Source: an uncultured Alphaproteobacteria bacterium | Lineage (GTDB): Bacteria > Pseudomonadota > Alphaproteobacteria > HIMB59 | Assembly: GCA_902530745.1 (NCBI GenBank) | Contig: CACABO010000001.1 | Coordinates: forward strand, 150,487 to 214,486 | Direction of reading: 5' to 3' | DNA length: 64,000 nt | Position numbers and translations under genes: made by a program | Notes under the pieces: model-generated | What the model saw: the letters and a program-made list of their open reading frames with translations, nothing else | Told to the model about the DNA's origin: nothing | Databases searched by the model: none | Shown: one piece after another, positions 36,594 through 47,239 of the stretch | Numbering within the stretch: position 1 is the stretch's first letter | Layout of the letters: each line of letters starts with the position of its first letter

Positions 36594-37960
36594 AAATACT
36601 TCTACCAGCTTTATCTCCAACAATGGAAACAGGTAACTTAGTAAAATGGTTAGTTAAGGAGGGAGATAGTGTAGTTTCAGGAGATATTTTAGCAGAAATT
36701 GAGACTGATAAAGCTACTATGGAACTAGAGTCACCCGATGACGGTAAAGTTGAAAAAATACTGGTCAAAGAGGGAACTGAAAATATAAGTGTTAATACTG
36801 AGATTGCTCTACTTAAAGTTGATGGTGAGGAAATAGAGGAGATACCAGAAAAACCTATTGAAAAATCTCCACAAGTCTCCTCTAACGGCTTTGAACCTTC
36901 CACAGCAGAAGTAAAAATCTCTTTGAATTCTCTGTTAAATCAAACAAAAGAAAATTTAGACTCAAAGAACTGGTCTGAAAAAGAAATAAGTATGAGAGAG
37001 GCATTGAACCAAGCTATTGAGGAAGAAATGAAATTAGATAAAGATGTTTTTCTTTTAGGAGAAGAGGTAGCAGAATACGATGGTGCATATAAAGTAACTC
37101 AGGGGCTTCTTGATAAATTTGGTTCAAAAAGGGTTTTAGACACTCCTATATCTGAACATGGTTTTACAGGCTTAGCTATAGGAGCAGCAATGGCAGGTCT
37201 CAAGCCTATATGTGAATTTATGACTTTTAATTTTTCTATGCAGGCAATTGATCAAATAGTTAATTCTGCTGCTAAATCTTTATATATGTCAGGCGGAGAA
37301 ATAAATGTTCCTATAGTTTTTCGAGGCCCGAATGGTGCTGCAGCTAGAGTAGGAGCACAACATAGCCAATGTTTTATATCTTGGTTTTCTCATATACCAG
37401 GCTTGATAGTAATTGCTCCTTCAAATGCAAGAGATGCAAAAGGTTTATTAAAATCATCTATTCGAAATCCTAATCCTGTTGTTTTTTTAGAACATGAATT
37501 GCTCTATAAAGAAAAAACCAATGTCCCAGAAGAAAACGATTTCTTAATTCCTATTGGTAAAGGCAATCTTATTAATGAAGGTAAAGACGTAACTATTATT
37601 GGTTTTTCAATGTCTGTTCAAAGAATATTAAACGCTCTTCCATCAATTAAAAAAATAGGTATCAATCCTGATATTATAGATTTAAGATCAATAAAACCTC
37701 TAGATGAAGAATTGATATATAAATCTGTTAAGAAAACAAATAGAGTTGTAATTGTTGAGGATGGATTTGGTAACACAAGTTTCGGATCACACTTATCTTA
37801 TTTAATCCAATCCAATTGCTTTGATTTCCTTGACTCAGAAATAATTAAAGTTAGTGGTAAAGATGTACCAATGCCGTATGCAGAAAATTTAGAAAAATTA
37901 GCATTACCTAATACAGATGAAATTGTATCTGCTGTAAAAAAAGTATCCTATTCAAATTAA
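36590..37960 (+). CDS. pdhB: Pyruvate dehydrogenase E1 component, beta subunit with N-terminal lipoyl domain
   Basis: Residues 1-80 form a lipoyl domain with the modified lysine K41 in ETDKATMELESP. A charged linker follows (about 80-130), then the transketolase-type beta chain (about 135-456) with MREALNQAIEEEM, GEEVAEYDGAYKVTQGL, DTPISEHGFTGLAIGAAMAG and RGPNGAAARVGAQHSQ. The extra lipoyl domain on E1-beta is known in alphaproteobacteria and is lacking in most other groups. It overlaps pdhA by 4 bp and pdhC by one base. Confidence 0.95.
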   Translation: MKILLPALSPTMETGNLVKWLVKEGDSVVSGDILAEIETDKATMELESPDDGKVEKILVKEGTENISVNTEIALLKVDGEEIEEIPEKPIEKSPQVSSNGFEPSTAEVKISLNSLLNQTKENLDSKNWSEKEISMREALNQAIEEEMKLDKDVFLLGEEVAEYDGAYKVTQGLLDKFGSKRVLDTPISEHGFTGLAIGAAMAGLKPICEFMTFNFSMQAIDQIVNSAAKSLYMSGGEINVPIVFRGPNGAAARVGAQHSQCFISWFSHIPGLIVIAPSNARDAKGLLKSSIRNPNPVVFLEHELLYKEKTNVPEENDFLIPIGKGNLINEGKDVTIIGFSMSVQRILNALPSIKKIGINPDIIDLRSIKPLDEELIYKSVKKTNRVVIVEDGFGNTSFGSHLSYLIQSNCFDFLDSEIIKVSGKDVPMPYAENLEKLALPNTDEIVSAVKKVSYSN

Positions 37961-39243
37961 TGTTATATGAAGTAAATTTACCCTCTTTATCCCCCACAAT
38001 GGAAGAGGGTAAAATAGTTAAATGGATAAAAAAAGAAAAAGATCCAGTTTTAAGTGGTGAGGTGATATTTGAGGTTGAAACAGATAAAGCCACAATGGAA
38101 TACGAGTCACCAGAGGATGGTTATGTCGCTAAAATAATATCAAAGGAAGGTGAAACAGCTAATGTGAACGAGTTAGTTGCAATTATCTCAGATGATTTAT
38201 CTTTTACGCAAGAGGATATAAATAATTTCTTAAAAAATAAAAATTTAGATAATAATATACAAAAAACTGAAATACATTCTTCTGAAAAAGATAAAGATGT
38301 GATACCGGATAAAATATTAATTACACCCTTAGCCAAAAAAATAGCTCAAAAGAACAATATAGATATTTCAAAAATAAAATCTGTTTCAAGAAGAATACGC
38401 TTCAATGATCTTGATATAAATGAAACCTTTGATAATGGTGCTATAAGAGTATTTATATCTCCACTTGCTAAAAAAATATCTACTGAAAGTTCAATAGATT
38501 TTTCAAAACTTAAAGGCACTGGTCCAAATAATAGAATTATTTTAAGAGATGTAACAGACTCAAATTATTTGTCTGAAAGCCCAAATATTAATAGATTGAG
38601 ACAGGCTATTGCAAAAGCAACAACACATTCAAAACATAACATTCCGCATTTCTATTTAAATACTAAAGTGAATATGACTACTCTATTAAAATTTAGAAAA
38701 GACCAAAAATTAAATGGTAATAAGTATTCATTAAACGCAATAATAATGAAATCTATATCAAATGCATTCAAAGCGTTTCCAGACTCAAATTGTACATATA
38801 AAGATAATGGTGAATTTATTATTAATAAAGATCATAATATTGGCATTGCCGTTGACTCTAAGTTTGGCTTAAAAATGCCTGTAATCAAAAAGATAAATAA
38901 TTTTAATTTAAATGAAATCAACTCCAATCTTAATGAAAAGATAAATTTAACTAGAGATAATAAACTTTCTCCCTCTGATCTGTCAGATGGTGTCATAAGT
39001 ATATCTAATTTGGGTTCATTTAATATCCGAAGTTTTGATGCTATTATTTTACCAGGACAAACATACATTTTGGCAGTTGGACAGATTTTTGAGGATGTTT
39101 ATGTGGACAAAGGTAAGATTGAAATAGGGAGTTTTATAAATTTGACATTATCATGTGATCATAGAGCTGTTGATGGAGTTTTAGCTTCACAATTTTTTTC
39201 TAGTATTGTACAAAATTTAGAAAATATTTCAGATGACAATTAA
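37960..39243 (+). CDS. pdhC: Pyruvate dehydrogenase E2 component (dihydrolipoyl acetyltransferase)
   Basis: Core acetyltransferase of the complex. N-terminal lipoyl domain with K43 in ETDKATMEYESP; linker; then two tandem segments resembling peripheral subunit-binding domains (about 119-152, beginning ITPLAKKIA, and 164-198, beginning ISPLAKKIS and containing GTGPNNRI). The catalytic domain (about 205-427) has SCDHRAVDG with H401 and D405. The first binding-like segment lacks the GTGP-x-RI motif. One such domain is usual, so this is a duplication. It overlaps lpd by 11 bp. Confidence 0.95.
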   Translation: MLYEVNLPSLSPTMEEGKIVKWIKKEKDPVLSGEVIFEVETDKATMEYESPEDGYVAKIISKEGETANVNELVAIISDDLSFTQEDINNFLKNKNLDNNIQKTEIHSSEKDKDVIPDKILITPLAKKIAQKNNIDISKIKSVSRRIRFNDLDINETFDNGAIRVFISPLAKKISTESSIDFSKLKGTGPNNRIILRDVTDSNYLSESPNINRLRQAIAKATTHSKHNIPHFYLNTKVNMTTLLKFRKDQKLNGNKYSLNAIIMKSISNAFKAFPDSNCTYKDNGEFIINKDHNIGIAVDSKFGLKMPVIKKINNFNLNEINSNLNEKINLTRDNKLSPSDLSDGVISISNLGSFNIRSFDAIILPGQTYILAVGQIFEDVYVDKGKIEIGSFINLTLSCDHRAVDGVLASQFFSSIVQNLENISDDN

Positions 39244-40606
39244 GTATGATTTAACAATAGTTGGCGGTGGTCCTGGTGGTTATGTTGCTGCTATAAAAGC
39301 TGCACAACTTGGTATGAAGGTTGCTCTGTTTGAAGAGGATAAATTAGGAGGTGTATGTCTTAATTGGGGATGTATTCCAACTAAATCACTACTACATTCA
39401 GCAGAATTCATGGAAGAGGCTAATCATTTTGGGCTTGATAAAAAAGATCTTACTAAAATTGCTCTAGATAAAGTTGTAAATATGTCAAGAACAGCATCTA
39501 ATAATTTATCAAAAGGTGTTAACTCATTAATGAAGAAAAATAAAATTGATATTTATAAACATCGAGCATATCCCAAAAAAATAGATAATGAATTTTTTGT
39601 AAATACCACAACAGATGAAATTTCCTCAGAAAATATGATTCTTGCCACGGGCTGTAAACCTAGAACAATTGGTGACATTAGTTTTTCTAACTTAATTTGG
39701 AGTTCTAAAGAAGCAATGATACCTAAATTTCTTCCAAAAAAACTATGTATTATCGGATCAGGAGCTATTGGAATAGAGTTTGCTAGTATTTATAATGCAT
39801 TTGGTTCGGATGTTACAGTGTTTGAGTCTCAAAATAAGATTTTACCACAGTTTGATAACGATATTTCAATTGAAGCAAAAAAAATTTTCGAAAAAAAAGG
39901 TATTAAATTTGAGTTAAATGCAAAAATTGAGAAAATTGTTGAAGACAAAATGAATGTATTCTTTAACAATATTGACCAAAAGGTTGCATGTGATGCATTA
40001 ATATTATCTGTAGGTGTTATACCTAATATAGATAAAGACTTTATAAGTTCACTTAATTTAAATCTATCTGATACCGGTTATATAAATACAAACCATAATT
40101 ACGAGACAAATATTAAGGGTTTATATGCCATTGGTGATATTATTGGTGCCCCATGGTTAGCGCATAAAGCCATGCACGACGCCATAAATTGTGTGACTCA
40201 CATTTCAACAGGTAATGATACTCATAAACTAAAAGAAAACCATATCCCTGGTTGTATATATAGCTTACCACAAATAGCTACTGTTGGTTTCACTGAACAA
40301 CAACTTAAAGACAATAACATTCCCTACAAGACGGGTAATTTTCCATTTTTAGCGAATGGTAAATCTCAAACTATGTCTAACTTTTATGGTTTTGTTAAAA
40401 CGCTCTTTAATTCTGAGACCGGAGAGGTATTGGGTGCACATCTTATTGGACCTGATGTTACAGAAATGATAGCCACATTTGGCCTTGCTATTTCATCTGA
40501 GTCAACAGAAGATGAATTTATCAATACTGTTTTTGCACATCCAACTTTATCAGAGTCTATTCATGAAAGCGTCTTATCAGCTTTTGAAAAACCTTTACAT
40601 TTTTAA
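39233..40606 (+). CDS. lpdA: Dihydrolipoyl dehydrogenase (E3)
   Basis: Flavoprotein that reoxidises lipoyl groups with NAD+. The 457-residue protein has the FAD site [10 protein letters not shown] (11-20), the redox disulfide [14 protein letters not shown] (C42, C47), the NAD site [13 protein letters not shown], the second FAD motif LYAIGDIIG and the catalytic His-Glu in [11 protein letters not shown] near the C-terminus. It is joined by overlap to pdhC, and lipA follows by 2 bp, so the cofactor-maturing enzyme is made with the complex. Confidence 0.97.
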   Translation: MTIKYDLTIVGGGPGGYVAAIKAAQLGMKVALFEEDKLGGVCLNWGCIPTKSLLHSAEFMEEANHFGLDKKDLTKIALDKVVNMSRTASNNLSKGVNSLMKKNKIDIYKHRAYPKKIDNEFFVNTTTDEISSENMILATGCKPRTIGDISFSNLIWSSKEAMIPKFLPKKLCIIGSGAIGIEFASIYNAFGSDVTVFESQNKILPQFDNDISIEAKKIFEKKGIKFELNAKIEKIVEDKMNVFFNNIDQKVACDALILSVGVIPNIDKDFISSLNLNLSDTGYINTNHNYETNIKGLYAIGDIIGAPWLAHKAMHDAINCVTHISTGNDTHKLKENHIPGCIYSLPQIATVGFTEQQLKDNNIPYKTGNFPFLANGKSQTMSNFYGFVKTLFNSETGEVLGAHLIGPDVTEMIATFGLAISSESTEDEFINTVFAHPTLSESIHESVLSAFEKPLHF

Positions 40607-40608
40607 AC

Positions 40609-41517
40609 ATGATCAGACATCCAGAAAAAATTAAAAAATTTAATCCTACAACAATTAAAAAACCTAATTGGCTAAAAGTAAAAGCACCTACATCAAAAAA
40701 ATATTTTGAAACACTAGACATAGTTAAATCCCATAACTTGGTTACTGTCTGTCAAGAAGCTGCATGTCCAAATATTGGAGAATGTTGGGAAAAAAAACAT
40801 GCCACTTTTATGATATTAGGAGATACATGTACTAGAGCATGTGCATTCTGTAATGTAAAAACAGGTAAACCCTCTGAGCCACCAGATCCAATGGAGCCTC
40901 TTAACGTTGCTAAATCTGTATTAAAATTAGGGCTTAAACATGTTGTGGTGACAAGTGTAGACAGAGATGATTTACCTGACGGTGGTGCCCAGCATTTTAT
41001 TGATACTATTAATTACATAAGAGAGCTATCCAATAATACAACAATAGAAATTTTAACACCTGATTTCTTACGAAAAAATAGAAACTATATCGATATCGCA
41101 AAGGTGAAGCCCGATGTTTTTAATCACAACTTAGAAACAGTTCCAAGAATTTATAAACAAATAAGGCCTGGTTCTAATTATATTGAGAGTTTAAAGCTTT
41201 TAAGAGAAGTTAAAGAATTCGATAGATCAATATTTACAAAGTCTGGCATTATGGTTGGCTTAGGTGAGGATTATTCAGAAATAATAGAAGTACTTAAAGA
41301 CATGAAAGATTCTAATATTGATTTTGTTACTATAGGCCAATATCTACAACCATCTATTCATCATGAAAAAGTTCATAAGTTTTACTCTCCCGACGAGTTT
41401 AAAAGTCTTTATAATGTTTGCTTAAAATTGGGATTTAAAATGATTTCTTCCTCACCGATGACAAGGTCAAGTTATCACGCAGATGAAGACTTTGAAAAAC
41501 TAAAAAAAGTAATTTAG
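40609..41517 (+). CDS. lipA: Lipoyl synthase
   Basis: Radical SAM enzyme inserting sulfur into octanoyl groups on lipoyl domains, here those of PdhB and PdhC. The auxiliary cluster cysteines are C48, C53 and C59 ([12 protein letters not shown]) and the radical SAM cysteines C74, C78 and C81 (CTRACAFC). The C-terminal [11 protein letters not shown] segment contains the serine ligand of the auxiliary cluster. The 302-residue length is normal. It is last in the tpiA-to-lipA block and overlaps ispDF tail to tail by 4 bp. Confidence 0.97.
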   Translation: MIRHPEKIKKFNPTTIKKPNWLKVKAPTSKKYFETLDIVKSHNLVTVCQEAACPNIGECWEKKHATFMILGDTCTRACAFCNVKTGKPSEPPDPMEPLNVAKSVLKLGLKHVVVTSVDRDDLPDGGAQHFIDTINYIRELSNNTTIEILTPDFLRKNRNYIDIAKVKPDVFNHNLETVPRIYKQIRPGSNYIESLKLLREVKEFDRSIFTKSGIMVGLGEDYSEIIEVLKDMKDSNIDFVTIGQYLQPSIHHEKVHKFYSPDEFKSLYNVCLKLGFKMISSSPMTRSSYHADEDFEKLKKVI

Positions 41518-42653
41518 TTTTCTCTCAGAGAAACATTTGACCAACAGGCTATAAAATTTCCCCTACCTATTAATCCAGATTTTTCATTTGTAGTTGCTTT
41601 GATAGAAATACTATTTTTATTGATATTAAGGTTCTTTGAAATACTGTAGATTATCTTTTTAAAATGGGGATTGATTTTGGGCTCCTCTGAAACAATCATT
41701 AGATCAATATTATTAATCATCTTTTTATTTGAATTCATTTTGTTCAAAGCATAATTCAAAAAGTCTATTGAATTTCTATTTAAGTTTTTTTTATTATTTG
41801 GAAAATATGTACCAATATCTCTTTGAGATAGCGCACCTAGAATAGAGTCAGTGATCGCATGTAGTATTACATCTCCGTCTGAATGAGATATAATTTTTAC
41901 TTTAGATTTTATTTTTGTACCACCAAGTTTTAATAAATTATTTTTATTAGTTTTTATAGTTCTGTGAATATCATAACCAATTCCTACTAAGATATTCTTT
42001 TCAACTAATTTATTTAATGAAACTAATTCATCTTTGTAAGTAATTTTTAAATTTATTTCATTTTGTAATAGATATTTAATTTTAAATTTATTTTTTTCAT
42101 TCCTGAAGAGTTGACTGTCGTCTGTTAACGAATTACTTTTATTCTTATTATGTAAAAGATAAATTTTTTTTTTAATAAATCCTTGTGGTGTTTTAATAAG
42201 TTTAAGTTTTTCTCTGTCAATATTATCATGACCAACAATAGCAGTATCAGAACACTTAGTATAAGGTACTACACAATCATAATTTTTTTCAAATAAATTC
42301 TTTATTATATTCTTGATTAATTTTTGAGAATTTAACGGTCTAGCTGCATCATGTATGATTACATATTTTGATTTAAATTTGGATTTATTTAAAGCGTTCT
42401 TTACACTTTCTGACCTTGTTTTTCCTCCTTTAATTACCTCTAAATCATCAAAAATGTTAATTTTAGTGTTTTTTAAATTATTAATTATAAGGGTTATCTT
42501 TTTAAATTTAAGTTCTTTAATAAATTCAATATTATGTACTAGTAAATTTTTATTTTTAAATTTTGCAAAAAGTTTATTTGTATTAGATGAAAATCGTAAA
42601 CTATTACCACCTGCTAGAAGTATAAAATGAATTTTAGAGTTATTTAATGTCAA
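41514..42653 (-). CDS. ispDF: Bifunctional IspD/IspF isoprenoid biosynthesis enzyme
   Basis: Fused MEP-pathway enzyme. Residues 1 to about 215 are IspD (cytidylyltransferase) with a degenerate [10 protein letters not shown] nucleotide loop, GGKTRSESV and HDAARP (101-106). Residues about 222-379 are IspF (MECDP synthase) with GIGYDIH (D228, H230), [15 protein letters not shown] and [14 protein letters not shown]. The IspDF fusion is typical of alphaproteobacteria. The start must be TTG at 42653, as no in-frame ATG precedes the IspD loop, and no Shine-Dalgarno is evident. Its first 7 bases overlap the start of ntrY on the opposite strand. Confidence 0.93.
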   Translation of the reverse strand: MTLNNSKIHFILLAGGNSLRFSSNTNKLFAKFKNKNLLVHNIEFIKELKFKKITLIINNLKNTKINIFDDLEVIKGGKTRSESVKNALNKSKFKSKYVIIHDAARPLNSQKLIKNIIKNLFEKNYDCVVPYTKCSDTAIVGHDNIDREKLKLIKTPQGFIKKKIYLLHNKNKSNSLTDDSQLFRNEKNKFKIKYLLQNEINLKITYKDELVSLNKLVEKNILVGIGYDIHRTIKTNKNNLLKLGGTKIKSKVKIISHSDGDVILHAITDSILGALSQRDIGTYFPNNKKNLNRNSIDFLNYALNKMNSNKKMINNIDLMIVSEEPKINPHFKKIIYSISKNLNINKNSISIKATTNEKSGLIGRGNFIACWSNVSLREN

Positions 42654-44671
42654 ATTATTTCAATAAATTTTCTGCATTTATATTAATTTCTATTTTTATA
42701 ACGCTTTTTTCTTTAACTGTATATTCACTTATTTCATCAAATGAGATAGTTCGTAATGCTGAGCTTATTCAATATATATTAATTGCCGATTTTGTATTTT
42801 TATTGATACTTCTTTTGTACTTATCAATATTTCTTATTAATTATTTAAAATATAAAAATCGAGAGGTAGTAGGTCTTAGACTATTCAATAAATTTTTTCT
42901 TTTTTTTGGTCTTTTTTCAATTATTCCTAGTGGAATAATATTGTTAGCTTCTGCTATTTTTTTTAATATTGAAGTAAGTACTTGGTTAGGTCCTGCATTT
43001 AAATCTACAGTAAATAACTCATATCAATTGGCCCAAAAATATATTAATCAAACTGAAAGAGATCTTATAACAGATTCAAAATTTATAAGAAATTATGTCC
43101 TTTCTGAAAGATTAATTGACAGGGAAATTATACAAAGATTTAATATTACAACTGTATACAATTATAGTAATGGTAATCAATTAATAGAACATATTTCAGA
43201 CGAAAAAATATTTTTATCAGATAAAAATTTAATGGATGCTAGTGCTGAAAATGAAAACGATATAACTATTTTTTTTTCAAATGATCAACTTTTTTCTAAA
43301 GTAAATTTGAATAACTCTAATTATTTACTGTTATTGAAGAATATTGATTTAGAAACATTAAATTATTATCAGAATATTATACAATCATACGAAGCTATAA
43401 ATTCTATTGATAATAATAAAAGAGACATTCAAATAACATTTTTTACAATCTATATAATTCTCTCTGCTAGTTTAATTTTTATATTCATCATAATAGGGAC
43501 AAATTTTAGTTTAAGATTAGCAAAACCAATAAGAGACTTAAATAATTCAATTATAGACCTTAGAAAAGGAAAATATAAACAAAAAGAATTTAAAAAATTA
43601 AGTGATAAGGACGATATCTCTGTATTAACAAACTCTTTTCATGAAATGAGTAAAACAATTATCAATCAAAATAATAATCTAAAAGAGGTTAATGCAACTA
43701 TCAACGATCAACTAAGTTTTATAAACAATATTATAGAAAATTCACCTTATGGAATTTTTGTTTTAAATAATAAATCAATGATTTTTGAAAATTCTGCATC
43801 CACTATATTTAGTGATGAAAATAACTCATCATTTGAAAACTTTACTAAATTACTTTCAAACTATTTTAATAATAGTCAAAATATATTTAGAAAATCATAT
43901 GAAATAAACTTAGAAGTTAAATTAGATAATATTCAAAAGTTTTTTTTCGTAAAATCAATTTTTATTGATAATAATTCTTTATTTGATCAAATTATAATTT
44001 TTAATGACTATACTGATCTAATATTTGCAGAAAAAAATAATGCCATTGCTGATCTTGCTAGAAAAATTTCTCATGAAATTAAAAATCCATTGACACCTAT
44101 GCTTTTATCGACAGAATTTATTGAAAATCAACTTGATGATGAAGAATTAATTAATTCTATTAAATCTATTAAGAGACAAATTTTTTTAATTCAAAACCTT
44201 GTGAATGAATTTTCTACTTATGCAAGACTTCCTAAAGCTAATATTACTAAATTAAATTTATCAGAAATCTGTTTAGTTTATATTGATGAATATAAAAGAA
44301 ACTTTGGTAAAATTGAAGTTATTCATAATATTGAAGATGATATATTTGTTAATTTTGATCACTCATATTTGGATATAATATTTAATAATCTCTTTAAAAA
44401 TTCAATTGAAGCTTTAGAAAAAACTAAAAATCCTTCAATTGATATAACTTTAAAAAAAACAGACAAAAAGTTAATTCTAACTTTCTTTGATAATGGTCCC
44501 GGATACGATGGTGATATTGATGATCTCATTAAACCATATTTTTCAACAAAAAATTCCTCTGGATTAGGATTATCTTTAATTAATAAAATAATTACTGACA
44601 ACTCCTATAAGATGAATATAACAACGAACAGTTATTCAGGATTTAAAATCGAAATAATTTTTTATGACTAA
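42647..44671 (+). CDS. ntrY: Sensor histidine kinase NtrY
   Basis: Membrane sensor kinase. Predicted helices at about 9-29, 43-66 and 84-107, a region of about 155 residues outside the membrane, a fourth helix at 263-284, then HAMP (about 285-340), a PAS-like segment (about 355-460), the HisKA box KISHEIKNPLTP with H476 and an ATPase domain (NLFKNSIEAL as N-box, FFDNGPGYD, SGLGLSL as G2). This is the standard NtrY layout. ntrX overlaps by 8 bp and is the cognate regulator. The signal sensed is unknown; the system has been linked to nitrogen, redox and envelope functions in other alphaproteobacteria. Confidence 0.9.
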   Translation: MSNYFNKFSAFILISIFITLFSLTVYSLISSNEIVRNAELIQYILIADFVFLLILLLYLSIFLINYLKYKNREVVGLRLFNKFFLFFGLFSIIPSGIILLASAIFFNIEVSTWLGPAFKSTVNNSYQLAQKYINQTERDLITDSKFIRNYVLSERLIDREIIQRFNITTVYNYSNGNQLIEHISDEKIFLSDKNLMDASAENENDITIFFSNDQLFSKVNLNNSNYLLLLKNIDLETLNYYQNIIQSYEAINSIDNNKRDIQITFFTIYIILSASLIFIFIIIGTNFSLRLAKPIRDLNNSIIDLRKGKYKQKEFKKLSDKDDISVLTNSFHEMSKTIINQNNNLKEVNATINDQLSFINNIIENSPYGIFVLNNKSMIFENSASTIFSDENNSSFENFTKLLSNYFNNSQNIFRKSYEINLEVKLDNIQKFFFVKSIFIDNNSLFDQIIIFNDYTDLIFAEKNNAIADLARKISHEIKNPLTPMLLSTEFIENQLDDEELINSIKSIKRQIFLIQNLVNEFSTYARLPKANITKLNLSEICLVYIDEYKRNFGKIEVIHNIEDDIFVNFDHSYLDIIFNNLFKNSIEALEKTKNPSIDITLKKTDKKLILTFFDNGPGYDGDIDDLIKPYFSTKNSSGLGLSLINKIITDNSYKMNITTNSYSGFKIEIIFYD

Positions 44672-45911
44672 AATATTAGTAATTGATGATGAACTAGAAA
44701 TTTGTAAACAAATTTCACTTATACTTTCCAAACAAGGTTATGAGGTCACATATGCTAATTCATATAAAGAATTTACTGATCTTGAATCAAGAAATTTTGA
44801 TTTTGACGTTGTATTAGTTGATTTATGGTTAAAAAATAGCACAAAACAAGGAATAGATATTATTGAATATTTAAAAAATAAATATGAAAATTTAGTAATT
44901 GTTTCCTTTAGTGGTCATGCAAATATAGACAATGCAATCGAGTCTGTTAAAGCAGGAGCAAACGACTTTATTGAAAAACCATTTGAAACTAAAAAACTCA
45001 TTCATATAATCCAAAAAAATTTACTCGAACTAAAACAACGTGTTACAATAAATAATTATAGAAACAAAATCTCATTTCATTCAAAGATAGATACTATTGG
45101 TTATGGCAACTATATTGATAATATTTTTAAAACACTATCCAAGATTAAAAATAATTCTTCTATTTTAATTGTAGGACCTAATGGTATTGGAAAAAACTTT
45201 CTTGCTAATACTATTCACATGAATTTATCATCAAATAATCCTGATACATTTATTAACCTAAATGAGAATTTAATGAATGAGTCTGATTTATTAAAATTAA
45301 GTTCATTACACAACTATTTTACGATTTATTTAAATGATTATGAAAATTTCAATCAAATTGAACTACTAAATTATTTAAATCTAGTAAAAAGTAATAAAAT
45401 AAATGCATCAATTATATTTGATAGTAAAAAAATAGATATGAAAGATCCATTTGTGAATAATATTGATCACAAAGTTATATTAAATCCTCTGACTATAAGA
45501 AAAGATGAAATTTTTCCACTTTTTCAGCATTATTTAAATATTTTTGCACAAAAGAAATTTGATAATAGAATTGAAATTGATGATGAGGTAAAGAAATTAT
45601 TAATAAATCATACTTGGCCTGGAAATATATTTGAATTAATGAACCTTTCTGAAAACATAACAGGTTTACTAACTGACAACAGTTTGTTTGTATCAAAAAA
45701 CTTAATTGAGGATTTGATGAGTAACTCTATAGATAGCACTGATCTCTATGATCTAAATTTTAAAGAGGCTAAGGATAAATTTGAAAAAGATTATCTACTT
45801 CAAAAATTAAAAATAAATAATTTTAATATGACTTTAACTGCTAAAATGCTCAAACTAGATAGAGTATCTTTGTATCGCAAAGTTAAATCACTCAACATAA
45901 AAATAGATTAA
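44664..45911 (+). CDS. ntrX: Response regulator NtrX, without sigma-54 interaction motif
   Basis: Partner of NtrY. Residues 1-120 are a receiver with D8/D9, phospho-acceptor D53 and K105. Residues about 140-340 are a reduced AAA+ domain: Walker A is GPNGIGKN (171-178), but the segment between it and the Walker B-like TIYLNDY (about 220-226) is shortened and the GAFTGA loop for sigma-54 is absent. The C-terminus (about 375-415) is a Fis-type HTH with AKMLKLDRVSLYRKVKSLN. I infer sigma-54-independent regulation. It overlaps ntrY by 8 bp and trkA by one base. Confidence 0.9.
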   Translation: MTKILVIDDELEICKQISLILSKQGYEVTYANSYKEFTDLESRNFDFDVVLVDLWLKNSTKQGIDIIEYLKNKYENLVIVSFSGHANIDNAIESVKAGANDFIEKPFETKKLIHIIQKNLLELKQRVTINNYRNKISFHSKIDTIGYGNYIDNIFKTLSKIKNNSSILIVGPNGIGKNFLANTIHMNLSSNNPDTFINLNENLMNESDLLKLSSLHNYFTIYLNDYENFNQIELLNYLNLVKSNKINASIIFDSKKIDMKDPFVNNIDHKVILNPLTIRKDEIFPLFQHYLNIFAQKKFDNRIEIDDEVKKLLINHTWPGNIFELMNLSENITGLLTDNSLFVSKNLIEDLMSNSIDSTDLYDLNFKEAKDKFEKDYLLQKLKINNFNMTLTAKMLKLDRVSLYRKVKSLNIKID

Positions 45912-47239
45912 TGAATATACTTATACTAGGTTCAGGAGTTGTTGGTGCAAATCTTGCAAAAAAATTATCTGAACAAGGAAAAAATGTATTTCTATTAGAC
46001 GATGATGCTAATGAATTGAAAAATCTTGCTGAAAGATTTGATATTAAAACCATTTATGATGATCCTCTAAATCCCTCATTTTACAAAAATTTTGAATCTG
46101 AAATTGATTGTTTTATAGCTGTTACAAGAAGTGATGAAAAAAATATCATCACAAGCAAATTTGCAAAAGAATTTTTAAAAGTTGATAAATCAATTGCAAG
46201 GGTTAGAAATCAAAATTTAATTTTAGATGAAAATAAATCATTATTAATTGAGTCAAATAGTTTTCTTGATCATATAATATCTCCCGAATGGGAGGTTTCT
46301 AATAACATATTTGAGAAGATTCATTTACCTGGTGCATTTTTTAGTGAGTCTTTAATAACTCAAGATTATTTGTTAATTGGAATGCAGTCATCTGATTTAT
46401 TCAAAAATCATACATTTGAAGAAATTAAAGTTTTCTTCAAAACCAATAATCTTTGTTATCTAGGGCACAGCAAAGAGGATAAAATAAATTTCGATTTTAA
46501 GAATATATCAATCTCAGATCAACTCTATCTGTTAATTAAAAAAAAATATTTGAATAAACTTATAAAGTTTTTTGGCTTTAAAGATTATGTACTGGATGTA
46601 CTCATTGTTGGTGGGGGAAATATTGGTCAAAATTTATCATCTTTAATTGAGCAAGATGATCAAGAAATAAATTTGAAAATTTTAGAATTAGATAAAGAAA
46701 GATGTAATTTTTTAGCTGGTTTACTCAAAAATACAACAATTTTTCATGGCGATGCTCTTGATCAAACTTTGTATGAAGAAATTAAATTGAATAATTCTGA
46801 TTTGGTAATCACTGTCACAGATAACGATCAAATTAATACAATATTGTCAATTATTGCAAAAAAAAGAGGATCTAAATCAGTAATATCAGTTATTAATAAT
46901 GAGTCATATTCATCTTTTGCAAATGATTTGGGTATAGATGTTATTATTAACCCTAGAGAATTAACAACATCAAGAATAATTGAAAAAATATCTAAAGGTT
47001 CTCTTTTATCTTATCATTCTATCTTTAAAGATGAATACGTAATTTATGAAATAAAATATAAAAACGAGATATATGAAAATATTAAAAAATCTAAAGTAAT
47101 AAATCACATATGTACTTTAACAAATGAAACTTTAGAGTTAAAAAATAATGATCATATTCCTTTGAATAACGATATATTAATTTTATGTGTCTCACGAAAA
47201 GACTCTAATGTTTTAGAAAAAATAATTAATGATGATTGA
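45911..47239 (+). CDS. trkA: Trk potassium uptake protein TrkA
   Basis: Peripheral NAD-binding regulator of the TrkH potassium channel. The 442-residue protein has two tandem RCK units: GSGVVGANLA near residue 7 with an acidic LLDDDANEL strand end, and VGGGNIGQNLS near 235, each followed by a C-terminal subdomain. No trkH is visible here. ntrY-ntrX-trkA is conserved in alphaproteobacteria, but hfq and hflX, which usually follow, are not here. It overlaps the next gene by 11 bp. Confidence 0.93.
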   Translation: MNILILGSGVVGANLAKKLSEQGKNVFLLDDDANELKNLAERFDIKTIYDDPLNPSFYKNFESEIDCFIAVTRSDEKNIITSKFAKEFLKVDKSIARVRNQNLILDENKSLLIESNSFLDHIISPEWEVSNNIFEKIHLPGAFFSESLITQDYLLIGMQSSDLFKNHTFEEIKVFFKTNNLCYLGHSKEDKINFDFKNISISDQLYLLIKKKYLNKLIKFFGFKDYVLDVLIVGGGNIGQNLSSLIEQDDQEINLKILELDKERCNFLAGLLKNTTIFHGDALDQTLYEEIKLNNSDLVITVTDNDQINTILSIIAKKRGSKSVISVINNESYSSFANDLGIDVIINPRELTTSRIIEKISKGSLLSYHSIFKDEYVIYEIKYKNEIYENIKKSKVINHICTLTNETLELKNNDHIPLNNDILILCVSRKDSNVLEKIINDD

